Under the pieces are notes generated by a model. It was given only the letters and a program-made list of their open reading frames with translations. It did not search any database and had not been told where the DNA came from. A stretch of DNA of 47,543 bases, from assembly GCA_902749685.1 (NCBI GenBank), contig CACVKW010000302.1, forward strand, positions 1 through 47,543, read 5' to 3'. Position numbers and translations under genes: made by a program. This document shows, in pieces, positions 15,854 to 24,766 of this stretch. This DNA is from Olavius sp. associated proteobacterium Delta 1 (GTDB taxonomy: Bacteria > Desulfobacterota > Desulfobacteria > Desulfobacterales > JAFDCJ01). Every line of letters begins with the position of its first letter. Position 1 is the first letter of the stretch.

Positions 15854-18595
15854 CTACTTAATCCGTATTCTTTCCGAGTAGTACGAGCGACTCCGGGGGT
15901 GGTCCGGTCTGTAGTTCCTGGAGACATTGCCGGCCGAGTCAACCGCAAACCACTTGATGGTCGCATCGTCATCGAACGACAGGACCTCGCCCGGTTCACG
16001 CAGGCCGGCCGAATGGTACAGCGTCGAGTCGTAGGTCGGCCGGCTGCCGTCCAGGGTGTAGTAGACCGTGGCCGGTTCCGAGTAGGCGAAGCGCAGATTC
16101 GCCTCTTTTTTGAAGTATGGTTTGCGGATCGCGTTGCCATTGGTGTCGACCAGCCAGGAGGCCGGGTCGTGCCTGTCGCGGGAGAAATCGAGCGCAACGC
16201 GGAACAGCTCGATCAGACCGTCCGAGAATTCCATCGTCTCCTCGAAGGCCTCTTCCCAGCCGGGCTGAAAACCGGCGCCGCCGACTTCGAAGTTCCAGGC
16301 ATAGAAGTGGTTGGCGTACCAGAGGCGGTCGCCCGAGTTGCCGGCCGCCGAGTAAAGCACATCCACGATCGGACCCGTGCGGCGCGGTGTGACGACCAGT
16401 CCTCGGTAGCCCTTGATCGCTTCCAGGATGCGTACGGACGAGGCCCAGAAATACGACTCCTCACCCAGCGTCGGGCGCGGCAGACTTATCCGCCCGGGAA
16501 CGGTGTAGGCACCCGGCGACCACATGAAATAGTTGCCGGTGCTGTGGATGTTCATCGAAAAACGGATGTTGGTGTAGGTGTCCGCCAGCCAGGCGACATT
16601 GGCGCTCTCGGCTTCTGAAAGCTCGAACGGGCCGGCAAACGTAGATCTGCGGCAGTTGGTCGAGGCCCCGGTATAACCGTCGAAGAGCGAACCCACGTCG
16701 TAGTTGCGGTTGTTGTCGACACCCCACTGATTGCGTCGTCCCGGGTCGTTCTGGTTCCCGCGCGGGCAGTAGTTGACCATGTTTTTGCGCTGGAAACCGT
16801 AGTTGTAGAAGCTGTAGTGCGCACCGTCCGGGTTGGCCGAGGGGACTATGAAGATGTCCAGGTTGTCGATGAGCTTTCTGGATCCACCGTGTTTGTAGTT
16901 GCGCAACAGCCGCTCAGCGGTCTCGACGGCAATCAGCGGCGGGACCCATTCGCGCGCGTGTTCCTGGGCATAAGCGAAAACGCCCACGCGCGAGCCGTTG
17001 CGGTGACGACCGATGCGGATTGCTCTCACCTGCCAGGGTTCGCGCGAGATCTCGGGCGGCGCGTTGAGGAAATCGCTCAACTGTTCAGAGTCGGGCGGTA
17101 CCACGCCGTTGCCGCTGTTGTTGCGGTATGGATCGGCGTAGACAAGTGCGCTGGCGGCGGGATCGGCATTGATCGCGTCTCTCACTTCGGCAGCGTTGCT
17201 GGTCAGGTTGCCGTCCGTGTCGGTCGCCAGGCTGACCGAGATCTTATTGCCGCTGGTGCTGACCGACAGGTCCGCGTCCGCCGCCGCCGGGTCCAGCGTC
17301 TCGACCACGATGTCGTTGCCGCCTTCATGACCCCAGGCGTGCGACGAAACCACCACCCGGTTGCTTGACGAGGTGCCCAAGGTCGCCTGGGCCTGGCGCC
17401 GGTAGCCGTTGGTCATGTACGGCAACTTGACGATTTCGGCCAGTTGGGGAAATTCGTCTGCCAGCGACTCGATGCGCTCGTACAGTTCTGTCGGATCCAT
17501 GTAATGGTCGACGAACCCGATCTGGTTGACCTGGTTGCCCGGGTCTCCCGGCAACCATTCGGTGAAAGCCGCCATGGCGCTGCCGCCCTCGCTGCTCTTG
17601 ATCGTTAGCAGCGACGTCGGGCGTCCGTCTACCGACTCGGTGCCCCGGTGATAGAGGTACTGGCCGGCATCGACGAAGTCGTTCAGCGAGTCGCTTTCCG
17701 TTTCGGGAACGACCGGCAGCGGGTCGTCGCAGTCGAAGTAGCCGTCACCCTCGGCGATGATGAGTTCGTCCTTGCCATGTCCGCCCTTGCCATGTCCGCC
17801 CTTGCCATGTCCGCCCTTGTGATGTCCGGATTTCTCGTCCTGGGTGATCTTCCAGCGGTAGTATGTATCGTCCGTAGTGTCCCCTTCACTGGGCGTGATC
17901 GGCCACTTGATGGCCGCATCGAAAGGGCCCGGGCCGCGGACCTTACCCCGCCACACCCGGTTGGTAACGTGACCGGTACCTGAATTCGTCCCAGGGTCGT
18001 ACAGGGTGACGCGGTACTCGAACTTCGCGTGGTCCGGAACGTTGCCCAGACCAACCGCCTGCTCGCAGGTAATACCGAAAATGGGCGCCGGTACCCACGT
18101 CACGGTCAGGTCGGCGTCGCTGCCGGCACTGCTCTTGGCCTCGACCGAAATCGAGTCACCCAGCGGACTCTGCAAGTAGTCGGCGCGCAGAATCGTGATC
18201 GTATCGCCCTCCTCCCCGGCGGCCAGAGCGGCTATCGCGGCCTTGCGCTCGCTCGTCACACGCTGCCAGGCATCTTCATCGAAATCCGTCCCGAGCCTGA
18301 CGAATCCCATTTCGCTCTCCAGAAACCGGATCTCGGTCGGGGTGGCAATGACGGTAACGACGATACCGGCGTCGGTTTCGCGCACATCGTGATCGAGATC
18401 CCAACCGTTCTCAACCAGGTAGCTCAGGGCGGCGCGATCGGGTAACAACATTATGACGACTTCGGTCGCCTCGAAATATGGCTCTTCAGGGTCTTCTGAT
18501 TGAGCCTGCGCCGGCGGCGACAGGGCGATCATCGCAGCCAAGGTACACACGAAAACCATTGCTTTTGCTTTTTTGTTAATCAATGACAAATCCAT
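15854..18595 (-). CDS. Secreted M14-family zinc carboxypeptidase with C-terminal chitobiase-like domain
   Basis: This 913-aa exported protein carries a signal peptide (AMVFVCTLAAMIALSPPAQA, cleavage near residue 32). An N-terminal region with a beta-sandwich look is followed by a GGHGK repeat (about residues 257-275). The peptidase M14 domain shows zinc ligands H546 and E549 (EHAREW) and H684 (NIHSTG), the substrate-binding Asn-Arg (NNRNYD) and catalytic E770 (NFEVGG). A C-terminal CHB/HEX-type domain (VYYTLDGSRPTYDSTLY, AVDSAGNVS) follows. All catalytic residues are present. The gene is far more GC-rich than its surroundings and is flanked by transposase/RAYT and cyclase remnants, which indicates recent horizontal acquisition. 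Confidence 0.93.
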   Translation of the reverse strand: MDLSLINKKAKAMVFVCTLAAMIALSPPAQAQSEDPEEPYFEATEVVIMLLPDRAALSYLVENGWDLDHDVRETDAGIVVTVIATPTEIRFLESEMGFVRLGTDFDEDAWQRVTSERKAAIAALAAGEEGDTITILRADYLQSPLGDSISVEAKSSAGSDADLTVTWVPAPIFGITCEQAVGLGNVPDHAKFEYRVTLYDPGTNSGTGHVTNRVWRGKVRGPGPFDAAIKWPITPSEGDTTDDTYYRWKITQDEKSGHHKGGHGKGGHGKGGHGKDELIIAEGDGYFDCDDPLPVVPETESDSLNDFVDAGQYLYHRGTESVDGRPTSLLTIKSSEGGSAMAAFTEWLPGDPGNQVNQIGFVDHYMDPTELYERIESLADEFPQLAEIVKLPYMTNGYRRQAQATLGTSSSNRVVVSSHAWGHEGGNDIVVETLDPAAADADLSVSTSGNKISVSLATDTDGNLTSNAAEVRDAINADPAASALVYADPYRNNSGNGVVPPDSEQLSDFLNAPPEISREPWQVRAIRIGRHRNGSRVGVFAYAQEHAREWVPPLIAVETAERLLRNYKHGGSRKLIDNLDIFIVPSANPDGAHYSFYNYGFQRKNMVNYCPRGNQNDPGRRNQWGVDNNRNYDVGSLFDGYTGASTNCRRSTFAGPFELSEAESANVAWLADTYTNIRFSMNIHSTGNYFMWSPGAYTVPGRISLPRPTLGEESYFWASSVRILEAIKGYRGLVVTPRRTGPIVDVLYSAAGNSGDRLWYANHFYAWNFEVGGAGFQPGWEEAFEETMEFSDGLIELFRVALDFSRDRHDPASWLVDTNGNAIRKPYFKKEANLRFAYSEPATVYYTLDGSRPTYDSTLYHSAGLREPGEVLSFDDDATIKWFAVDSAGNVSRNYRPDHPRSRSYYSERIRIK
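17771..17828 (-). repeat. 15-bp in-frame tandem repeat encoding GGHGK
   Basis: Three full copies of a 15-base unit (CTTGCCATGTCCGCC on the plus strand) and a partial fourth lie inside the peptidase gene. They add a Lys/Gly/His-rich linker (HHKGGHGKGGHGKGGHGK). This could be a metal-binding or flexible spacer and is a likely site of copy-number variation. Confidence 0.85.
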
Positions 18596-18780
18596 AATTC
18601 CCCCTTCTTAAGTTTAAATGATCCGTTTCAGAGTTTGATTCTCCTTTCAAAGCCTCTATACCACAGATGCAGGTTCTATCCTTTTTGATTGATGAAGATA
18701 AATATTCCAGCTAATCAAACCTCCTGCGACCATGGCCCGAAATATAGTGGCTGCCATAGCTGTCCTGCGTGATATCCTAC

Positions 18781-18894
18781 CTAATAATATTTTTTCACCG
18801 ATGACTTTACCAATTCTGCCATAAGACGGCTGTACCCAACTGCACCGGCACTAAGAATTGCGGTGAGTTTACGTTTAAAATCTTTATCTGCCAT
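18781..18894 (-). pseudogene. N-terminal remnant of a class III adenylate/guanylate cyclase
   Basis: The 37-residue frame MADKDFKRKLTAILSAGAVG continues YSRLMAELVKSS and stops. It matches the characteristic opening of bacterial class III cyclases (KRKLTAILSADV.GYSRLM), including the first catalytic strand, although the metal-binding Asp after LSA is replaced by Gly. The remainder of the gene is missing. The 18895-19240 stretch contains no gene I can support, only GGTTCAG-type short repeats near 19130-19170. Confidence 0.6.
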
Positions 18895-19240
18895 CGGGTA
18901 TCCCCCATTGTTAAGGTTTCAAACAAAGAACTCAGTATGTGGAAAATTCACAGAAAGGCAGCATCAGATGAGCAACAAGATTTGATTCAGAAACTAGAGA
19001 ACTGCTTCAGGGTGGGTGGAATGGTGCCTCAGAAATTGTATACAAGTATTTCTAAACAAATCAATAGAAGATAGCTAATCACTATCGAGGGTGCCGTCAA
19101 GTGGTGAGGCCATACCGGAAAACGAAGTTGAGGGTTCAGTGGTTCAGGGTTCAACGTTCAGAGGTTTCAAGAAAAATAGAATACCGAATCCTCAGAGGCG
19201 GACAAGAATCGAATCATGAATATGCCGCGGCGAATTAAAC

Positions 19241-20527
19241 TCAAGACATGAGGCCGCCAATTGCCTTGATGGTTCCATAGGCGGATGCCACGGACAACCC
19301 CGAACCGCACTTCATGCGGGTCCAGTCCTGATGGGCCAGGATGATGCCGGCGGCGAACAGCTTTTCAAACGCCGGTTGCCCGTTAGGGTCCAGGGGCCGG
19401 AACATGGCGTCGGTTTCGAGGCCGGCCTGGTTGATGGCATGTCCGCCGAGTTCAAATAAGCCGTCACCGTGCCAGAGTTCTCTGTTTCCCGGTTGAAATA
19501 CCGGCAAATCAAAAATGGGCTCCGTTACGGTTGTGTGGTCGGATTGCAGTCCACCGCCCAGAAACCGGCCGGTTGCAAGCAGAACTGCATCGGCTCTGAT
19601 GCTATCCTCATGCTCGGTGCGGCCGATGTCCAGCGAAAACTCGCCTTCTGATGTCGGCGTCGCTTTTAAAACGTGCTTTTGAAACAGGCAGTGCACGTTA
19701 TTGACCGGCAAAAACCGGAGAAAAGCCTCTTTGAGGCGCATTCCCGGAATGGATGGCGGCATGGCCGGAATTTCAAAAATCGGCTTTCCCAGCATTTCAC
19801 CGAGTTCATCGATAACCTTGTCGGGCTGGTGTATCCCTAAAACCGCCGGTAGGCCTACAAATTCAACTTCCTTGACATGGGGTTTGATTAGCCCGGCCAA
19901 TTTTTGGCGGTATTCCGCGATCTCCAGATCCCGGGCCAGGGGAACTGGATTTATCTCATGGACCTGGTCGCCATATATTGATGGAATGCTCAGAGTCCTC
20001 AGACCCGGCCATTCTTCTTTTAGCCGTTCGGCCAGCAGGTCGGCGCTAAAGCCTTTAAGCCCTTTAAAATCAACGATCAGGCAGGGGGATTTGTCGGAAA
20101 GTGCCGTAACACCTGGCCACATGGTCTGCGGGATGCCATGGGCGGTTTTAATTGAGCCAAAGGCGGTGATTAAATTCGAATTTCGGTCATCCTCAAAACG
20201 ATAGGGGAGACCGGCATCATTCAAAAAGGCATAAAATTCCTGTAGTGCGGCTTTAATATCTTCCCGTGGGATATGTGCATATGGATGACCGGGAATATCT
20301 TTTACAACGGCTTCAATTGCCGCCCAGGGGTCCTGCCACGATTTTCCGCTTTCGATCGGGTGAACTCCCATCAGATCGATCAGGCCGCCGGTAAACCAGG
20401 ACTCAACCAACGATCCCACAATCACGGTTGAAAGTCCGCGTTTGGCTGCAAACACGGCTGCTGCCATTCCCGCCATACCCGCGCCGATGATGGCGAGGTT
20501 AAATTTTTGGTTACTAGCATCAATCAT
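19241..20527 (-). CDS. glpB: Anaerobic glycerol-3-phosphate dehydrogenase subunit B
   Basis: This GlpB flavin subunit (428 aa) works with GlpA to oxidise sn-glycerol-3-phosphate to dihydroxyacetone phosphate, or possibly in reverse. It has an N-terminal dinucleotide fold (LAIIGAGMAGMAAAVFAAK) and the C-terminal GTIKAIGGL tail. It lies 192 bases downstream of the intact glpA on the same strand; the spacer contains a long hairpin (about 20600-20670). It is collinear with the duplicate at 11591-12877. The presence of the full partner gene makes this the functional copy by inference. Confidence 0.95.
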   Translation of the reverse strand: MIDASNQKFNLAIIGAGMAGMAAAVFAAKRGLSTVIVGSLVESWFTGGLIDLMGVHPIESGKSWQDPWAAIEAVVKDIPGHPYAHIPREDIKAALQEFYAFLNDAGLPYRFEDDRNSNLITAFGSIKTAHGIPQTMWPGVTALSDKSPCLIVDFKGLKGFSADLLAERLKEEWPGLRTLSIPSIYGDQVHEINPVPLARDLEIAEYRQKLAGLIKPHVKEVEFVGLPAVLGIHQPDKVIDELGEMLGKPIFEIPAMPPSIPGMRLKEAFLRFLPVNNVHCLFQKHVLKATPTSEGEFSLDIGRTEHEDSIRADAVLLATGRFLGGGLQSDHTTVTEPIFDLPVFQPGNRELWHGDGLFELGGHAINQAGLETDAMFRPLDPNGQPAFEKLFAAGIILAHQDWTRMKCGSGLSVASAYGTIKAIGGLMS

Positions 20528-21158
20528 TTTTAGCGTCTCTTTAGCGTGTGCTAATAAAACTTTAATAGTAAAGTTTTTGCATATTGTGATAGATAATTTT
20601 CTCGCAAAGCCGCAAATCCCGCAAAGGTAAATTGTAAATTAAATCTGGGCGTCTTCGCGTCTTGGCGAGATACTTTTTCCGAGCCTGTTCGCCTGGCGCT
20701 CCGCCCTAGACGGATCCGGTTACGGCAGTTCAAGGTCAAATAGTCCGCAATACATCGCTTCCTGCAGTTCAGCCTGTTTGAGCTGTTCTCCGAAGAGCAC
20801 CGCGCGCTGTCCTTTCCAGCGCGTATTGGTAAAATGCTTGAGGTCGGTGATGCCCCGGTTCTGATGAAATGCGCCCTGGCCGTACAAATGGGCGGTCAGG
20901 CGCAGACCACAGTAAGTTCCCTGGCAGGCGCCTTTGCCGATCCGGCTGCGGGCGCCGATATTGTGAAGCAAAACTGGATCCTTCTGAATTGCGGAATTGT
21001 TTAGAATGGTTTGGACCGCGCTTTGGGGTACCATCTCACATTCGCACAGGATAATATCATCGGGCCGCTGGTTTTCCAGCCAGGTTTTGGGTGAGAGACC
21101 GGGCTCGGTCCATTCACCGTTCAATGTCGACGGCAGGGGTTCATGCCGTGTTTGGCAG
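19241..21158. repeat. Duplicated glpB-glpA' segment (copy 2, intact locus)
   Basis: This is the counterpart of 11591-13507. It runs from the end of glpB to position 21158 within glpA. The sequence between the two copies (13508-19240) is a patchwork of unrelated acquired and decayed genes. Confidence 0.9.
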
Positions 21159-22279
21159 GGCGCGTCGATTTTCAGGCGGACGCAAATTTGGTCAGAAACG
21201 CGCTCTGCCATCAGGCGAAAGATTGACAGCTTGCCGCCGGCAATGGTTTGAAAGTTATCTACCCCATCGGCGCTGTGATCTATGAGATCGAATCCCCGGC
21301 TGATTTTACGGTCATCGGTTGTGCCCTCGGCTTTTTTCTTGGCGATCAGCGGCCGGACGCCTGAAAATGCCCGAATAAAACGGCTTTGTTTTAAAGAAGG
21401 AACGATGGGTACGCCCTGGTTGATAATGTGATCAACTTCTTCAACGGTTGGCTTGATACCGTCCGGTGACGTCAGGCGAACAGATGAAGGTCCCAGAATG
21501 GAAACGGTCCCGCCGGAAGCCAGTACATCTCCGTCCGAAGGCGGCCGTAACCTCAGCAGCATATGATGTGCCAGTCTTGAGTGAGTGACGAGCAGAGTGC
21601 CTTTGGAGTAAAGAATCTCAATGGAGGCGTTAGCCAGGGCCGCCACCTGTCCGACCCAGGCACCGGCAGCGTTGACGATCTCCTCGGCTTCGATGGTCTG
21701 TTCCCGGCCCGTCAATACGTCTTTAACCTGTACGGATTGAATCTTGTGATTGCCAATATCAAATCCTTTAACCTCGGTGTAGGGCATGAAAACATGCCCG
21801 CACTTTATGGCGTAAGCAAGGTTTTCGTAGGAAACGCGAAAAGGGTCAATGCTGGAATCTTCAGTGCGGTAAGCGGCGATAATGTCTTTTGAAAGCGCCG
21901 GCTCCATCTCCAGGACATCCTTGATGTCCAGGGGGTCGCAGGGAACGCCGCACTTTGCGCACTGGTGGGGAAACTCAGCCAGATACTTCTCATCATCTTC
22001 CTTGACGGCCACATAAAGTCCACCGGTGTTTTCAATGCAGTGTGGGGCCAATTTTTTGAGCAGTGCATTTTCTTCCATACATTCGCGCGATGATTCCGGA
22101 TCACTGGCAGTATAGCGTGCTCCGGAATGCAGGACCCCGTGATTGGCGCCCGATGCCCCTGCATTGATGTGGCTGCGATCAATTAAAATACTGTGGACAC
22201 CGCGCAGGGCCAGATCGCGCGCGATGGCGGTGCCGGTAATTCCTCCGCCGATAATCAGAACCTGGGTTTTCAAAGTCAT
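20720..22279 (-). CDS. glpA: Anaerobic glycerol-3-phosphate dehydrogenase subunit A
   Basis: This FAD-dependent catalytic subunit (519 aa) carries VLIIGGGITGTAIARDLALRG, the GASGANHGVLHSGARY substrate/FAD region, IVNAAGAWVGQVA, and GVRPLIAKK with the Arg that contacts phosphate in this family. The C-terminal BFD-like [2Fe-2S] region has its Cys residues in ILCECEM and GKGACQGTYCG. It starts at ATG 22279 with AGGAAAA upstream. glpB follows on the same strand. No separate glpC gene is present; a divergently transcribed membrane Fe-S protein at 22979 may take its place. Product dihydroxyacetone phosphate is also the expected product of the LsrF-type enzyme encoded at 25871. Confidence 0.96.
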   Translation of the reverse strand: MTLKTQVLIIGGGITGTAIARDLALRGVHSILIDRSHINAGASGANHGVLHSGARYTASDPESSRECMEENALLKKLAPHCIENTGGLYVAVKEDDEKYLAEFPHQCAKCGVPCDPLDIKDVLEMEPALSKDIIAAYRTEDSSIDPFRVSYENLAYAIKCGHVFMPYTEVKGFDIGNHKIQSVQVKDVLTGREQTIEAEEIVNAAGAWVGQVAALANASIEILYSKGTLLVTHSRLAHHMLLRLRPPSDGDVLASGGTVSILGPSSVRLTSPDGIKPTVEEVDHIINQGVPIVPSLKQSRFIRAFSGVRPLIAKKKAEGTTDDRKISRGFDLIDHSADGVDNFQTIAGGKLSIFRLMAERVSDQICVRLKIDAPCQTRHEPLPSTLNGEWTEPGLSPKTWLENQRPDDIILCECEMVPQSAVQTILNNSAIQKDPVLLHNIGARSRIGKGACQGTYCGLRLTAHLYGQGAFHQNRGITDLKHFTNTRWKGQRAVLFGEQLKQAELQEAMYCGLFDLELP

Positions 22280-22639
22280 GTGCTTTTCCTATTTTCAGAC
22301 CTCGAAATCAACCTGGAAAGTGAGTTAATTTTTTAGGCACTATTGATATTTATTACAGCAAATCAAGGGATTGAGGGATTTAGGAATTGAGGGATTAAAG
22401 GATAACATCTGTATCTTAAAATAAATAGAATTCCTTCAATTCCTAAAAATGGTTCTTCAAAAACTTGTAATGACAACAATAGGGAAATTAAATGATGATG
22501 TCAAGTCAAATAATGTACAATTAAATTTTTAAATATATTTTTTTTGTAAGTCCAAACCAATTTATAACCTTCAAAATAAGGCTACAATGATTAAATTAAA
22601 AAAATATCATCCCGTTGACAAAAAAAATATAAAAAAACA

Positions 22640-22673
22640 GTTGACATTTAACCCGACTATCTTGTAATTACAA
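22640..22673 (+). promoter_or_regulatory. Sigma70-type promoter overlapped by a 14-bp perfect palindrome
   Basis: TTGACA (22640-22645) and TAATTA (22664-22669) are spaced by 18 bases. The -10 region lies within CTTGTAATTACAAG (22660-22673), a perfect palindrome of a kind used by GntR- or TetR-type repressors. It points toward the plus-strand membrane Fe-S protein gene ~300 bases downstream. It may also influence divergent glpA. Confidence 0.55.
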
Positions 22674-22772
22674 GTAGGCGTGATGTGTATGCCGGACTGA
22701 AGGCTGACGACCATATCAAACGGACAAGTTAGGGGCTTCGCCCCCATGGGAATGGTGGCATACTGGAAGAAA

Positions 22773-22899
22773 GGAATAATGGGGTTTAGGATGATGGAAT
22801 GTTGGATTAAGGGTATCAGCAGTGCAGAAGATTTGTTGTAAAATTGATAAAATCCTTTTTAAGAGCCAACATTCCAGTATTCCACTATTCCATTATTCC
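22773..22899. repeat. Imperfect inverted repeat GGAATAATGG... / ...CCATTATTCC
   Basis: Arms at 22773-22805 and 22866-22899 share GGAATAATGG and GGAATGTTGG blocks. It lies in the ~700-base gene-free interval between glpA and the next gene, which also contains GGGATT/GGAATT-rich short repeats (about 22365-22445) and the promoter at 22640. Confidence 0.55.
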
Positions 22900-22978
22900 C
22901 TGAATGTGGTATGAACTCGGACCTGAAATAAACTCATATTTTCAATAACTTGTGTAAATTCCAAAATGGTATGATAAT

Positions 22979-24697
22979 ATGCTGTTTTCGATAACATTAA
23001 ATATAGCACTGGCAGTTTGCATTCTGGGAACCATTTATCGGGTTGTCCGATGGTTTACGGTAAAGGTCGGTCCGGATGCCGGTCAATTTACCGCGCGAAC
23101 CAGGTTTTCACGGGCATTTGCCGGCCTGTTCTCTGTTCTATTCAGCCGCAACATCTTTCGCTTAATCGGCGTGTTTTTCTTCCGGGTTGTTTTTCAGGGG
23201 CACATTCTTAAAAAGGATCCCTGGCGCTGGTTGATGCATTTTAATATTTTTGCCGGAATCCTGCTGCTCACTATATTCCACGCGCTGGATGACCAGATCT
23301 CAGCCAGCTTGTTTGCGGACTATGCTGCATCCGTTAACCCGTTTCTTTTTTTGAGAAATTTATTCGCAGCCATGGTGCTCCTGGGAATTATGATCGCCGG
23401 CTATCGCCGCCTGTCTTTAAAAGGGTTGAAAAAAATCTCAACATCCCATGATGTACTGGCCCTGGTTCTGCTGTCGATTATTTTATTTTCAGGATTTTTT
23501 CTTGAAGCCAGTCAGTTTGTTTCAGAACCCATTTTTAATGAGATGGTCGAAGATTACGGCGATCCGGAAGACACCGAATCCCTGACAGCATTGCAAAGTT
23601 ATTGGGCCAAATATCACGGTGTGGTTTTTGCCGATGCTGCTGATCTAAGCGATCCGGACCTCATCGAAGCCGGTAAGGCGGTTCACCTGGGAAGCTGTAT
23701 CGACTGTCATGCCAGGCCGACCGCTGCATTTGTGTCAAATCCGATCAGTAAAATAATTATACCGGCCGGTGTCTGGGCAAACTCGATCCGACTCGATCTT
23801 ATCCTGTGGCAGGTTCATTTTTTGTGCTGCTTTGCGATGCTGGCCTATTTGCCTTTCAGCAAATTTATGCATCTTTTTACCAGTTCGGTCAGCTTAATGG
23901 TGCGCAGCCTGGAAGACAACGAAGTTTTGCAGCCGGCCAACCGGATTACGCGGCGGGTCATTTCTTTGGATGCGTGTATGAACTGCGGTCAATGCAGCCT
24001 GCATTGCTCGGTGGAACCCATTAATCGAGTGCTGGGCAACCTCGATATTCTTCCTTCCCACAAGCTGGGGTCCTTAAAAAAATTTGTTCGAAAAGGACCG
24101 ACAACTGATGGCGAACTGTCCGATTTTAATGAAGGCAGTTTTATCTGTACCGAATGTTATCGCTGCACGGAGGTTTGTCCGGCCGGTATAAATTTGCAGG
24201 ATCTGTGGTTGGCATCCAAAGACGATCTGACATTACGCGGCCCGTCCCGACCCTATAGGCAGGTACGAGAAGGGGAGGCTTTTGGTCAGCCGGAACTGAC
24301 ACCCGAAAAAGAAGCTGTGGTTGATTTTAAGCCGTGTTTGATGAACTATTCCGACAACCCGGCGTCCTTTTCTGCCTGTATACAGTGCGGGACCTGCACC
24401 AATGTCTGCCCGGTGGTCGCAGATTACCAGCAGGATCCTGAGCTTCTAGGTTATCTGGATCTCACGCCCCAACAGATTGTGAACACCTATCGGCTTGGCA
24501 TCACGCGGCGGGCGGTGGATTCAACGATGGCATGGGACTGTTTTATGTGCTTTCAATGCCAGGAGCATTGCCCCAAAGAGATCCCGGTTGCTGAAATGAT
24601 GTATGAACTCAGGAACAAAGGCTATAAAGGATTGAGAGAGCCGCTTAATGTTTCAGGGGAAATTAAAAGCGGATATCGGATGACGAAAATCGAATAG
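22979..24697 (+). CDS. Membrane cytochrome b / c-heme motif / four-ferredoxin-motif fusion (HdrE-HdrC, GlpC-like)
   Basis: This integral membrane electron-transfer protein has 572 aa. Residues 1-~310 contain about five to six hydrophobic segments resembling the NarI/HdrE cytochrome b domain. Inserted before the last segment is a c-type heme motif C240-IDC-H244. Residues ~330-572 hold four Cys clusters of ferredoxin type: CMNCGQCSLHC (from C333), CTECYRCTEVCP, CIQCGTCTNVCP and CFMCFQCQEHCP. It is followed by an HdrB-like CCG protein and lies divergent to glpAB. It may carry electrons between GlpAB or another oxidase and menaquinone, replacing GlpC. The start is the first ATG of the frame; hydrophobicity begins at once. 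Confidence 0.9.
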   Translation: MLFSITLNIALAVCILGTIYRVVRWFTVKVGPDAGQFTARTRFSRAFAGLFSVLFSRNIFRLIGVFFFRVVFQGHILKKDPWRWLMHFNIFAGILLLTIFHALDDQISASLFADYAASVNPFLFLRNLFAAMVLLGIMIAGYRRLSLKGLKKISTSHDVLALVLLSIILFSGFFLEASQFVSEPIFNEMVEDYGDPEDTESLTALQSYWAKYHGVVFADAADLSDPDLIEAGKAVHLGSCIDCHARPTAAFVSNPISKIIIPAGVWANSIRLDLILWQVHFLCCFAMLAYLPFSKFMHLFTSSVSLMVRSLEDNEVLQPANRITRRVISLDACMNCGQCSLHCSVEPINRVLGNLDILPSHKLGSLKKFVRKGPTTDGELSDFNEGSFICTECYRCTEVCPAGINLQDLWLASKDDLTLRGPSRPYRQVREGEAFGQPELTPEKEAVVDFKPCLMNYSDNPASFSACIQCGTCTNVCPVVADYQQDPELLGYLDLTPQQIVNTYRLGITRRAVDSTMAWDCFMCFQCQEHCPKEIPVAEMMYELRNKGYKGLREPLNVSGEIKSGYRMTKIE

Positions 24698-24766
24698 CGA
24701 ATGTCGAAGTAAGGAATTCTATCGATCTATATCAGCTCAGTTAACTAAATTCCAAAGGAATTTCAA

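Noticed and set aside
15752..16618. Long plus-strand frame antisense to the M14 peptidase (also 16817-17368 and others)
   Set aside because: High-GC genes produce long antisense frames; the M14 frame has signal peptide and full catalytic motifs, so the others are shadows.
17771..17828. Tandem 15-bp repeats as a CRISPR-like array
   Set aside because: The units are contiguous with no spacers and stay in frame inside the peptidase gene, so they are a protein repeat.
22321..22978. Small RNA or riboswitch in the glpA-Hdr divergent region
   Set aside because: I found a promoter, a palindrome and repeat hairpins, but no conserved riboswitch core that I can recognise.
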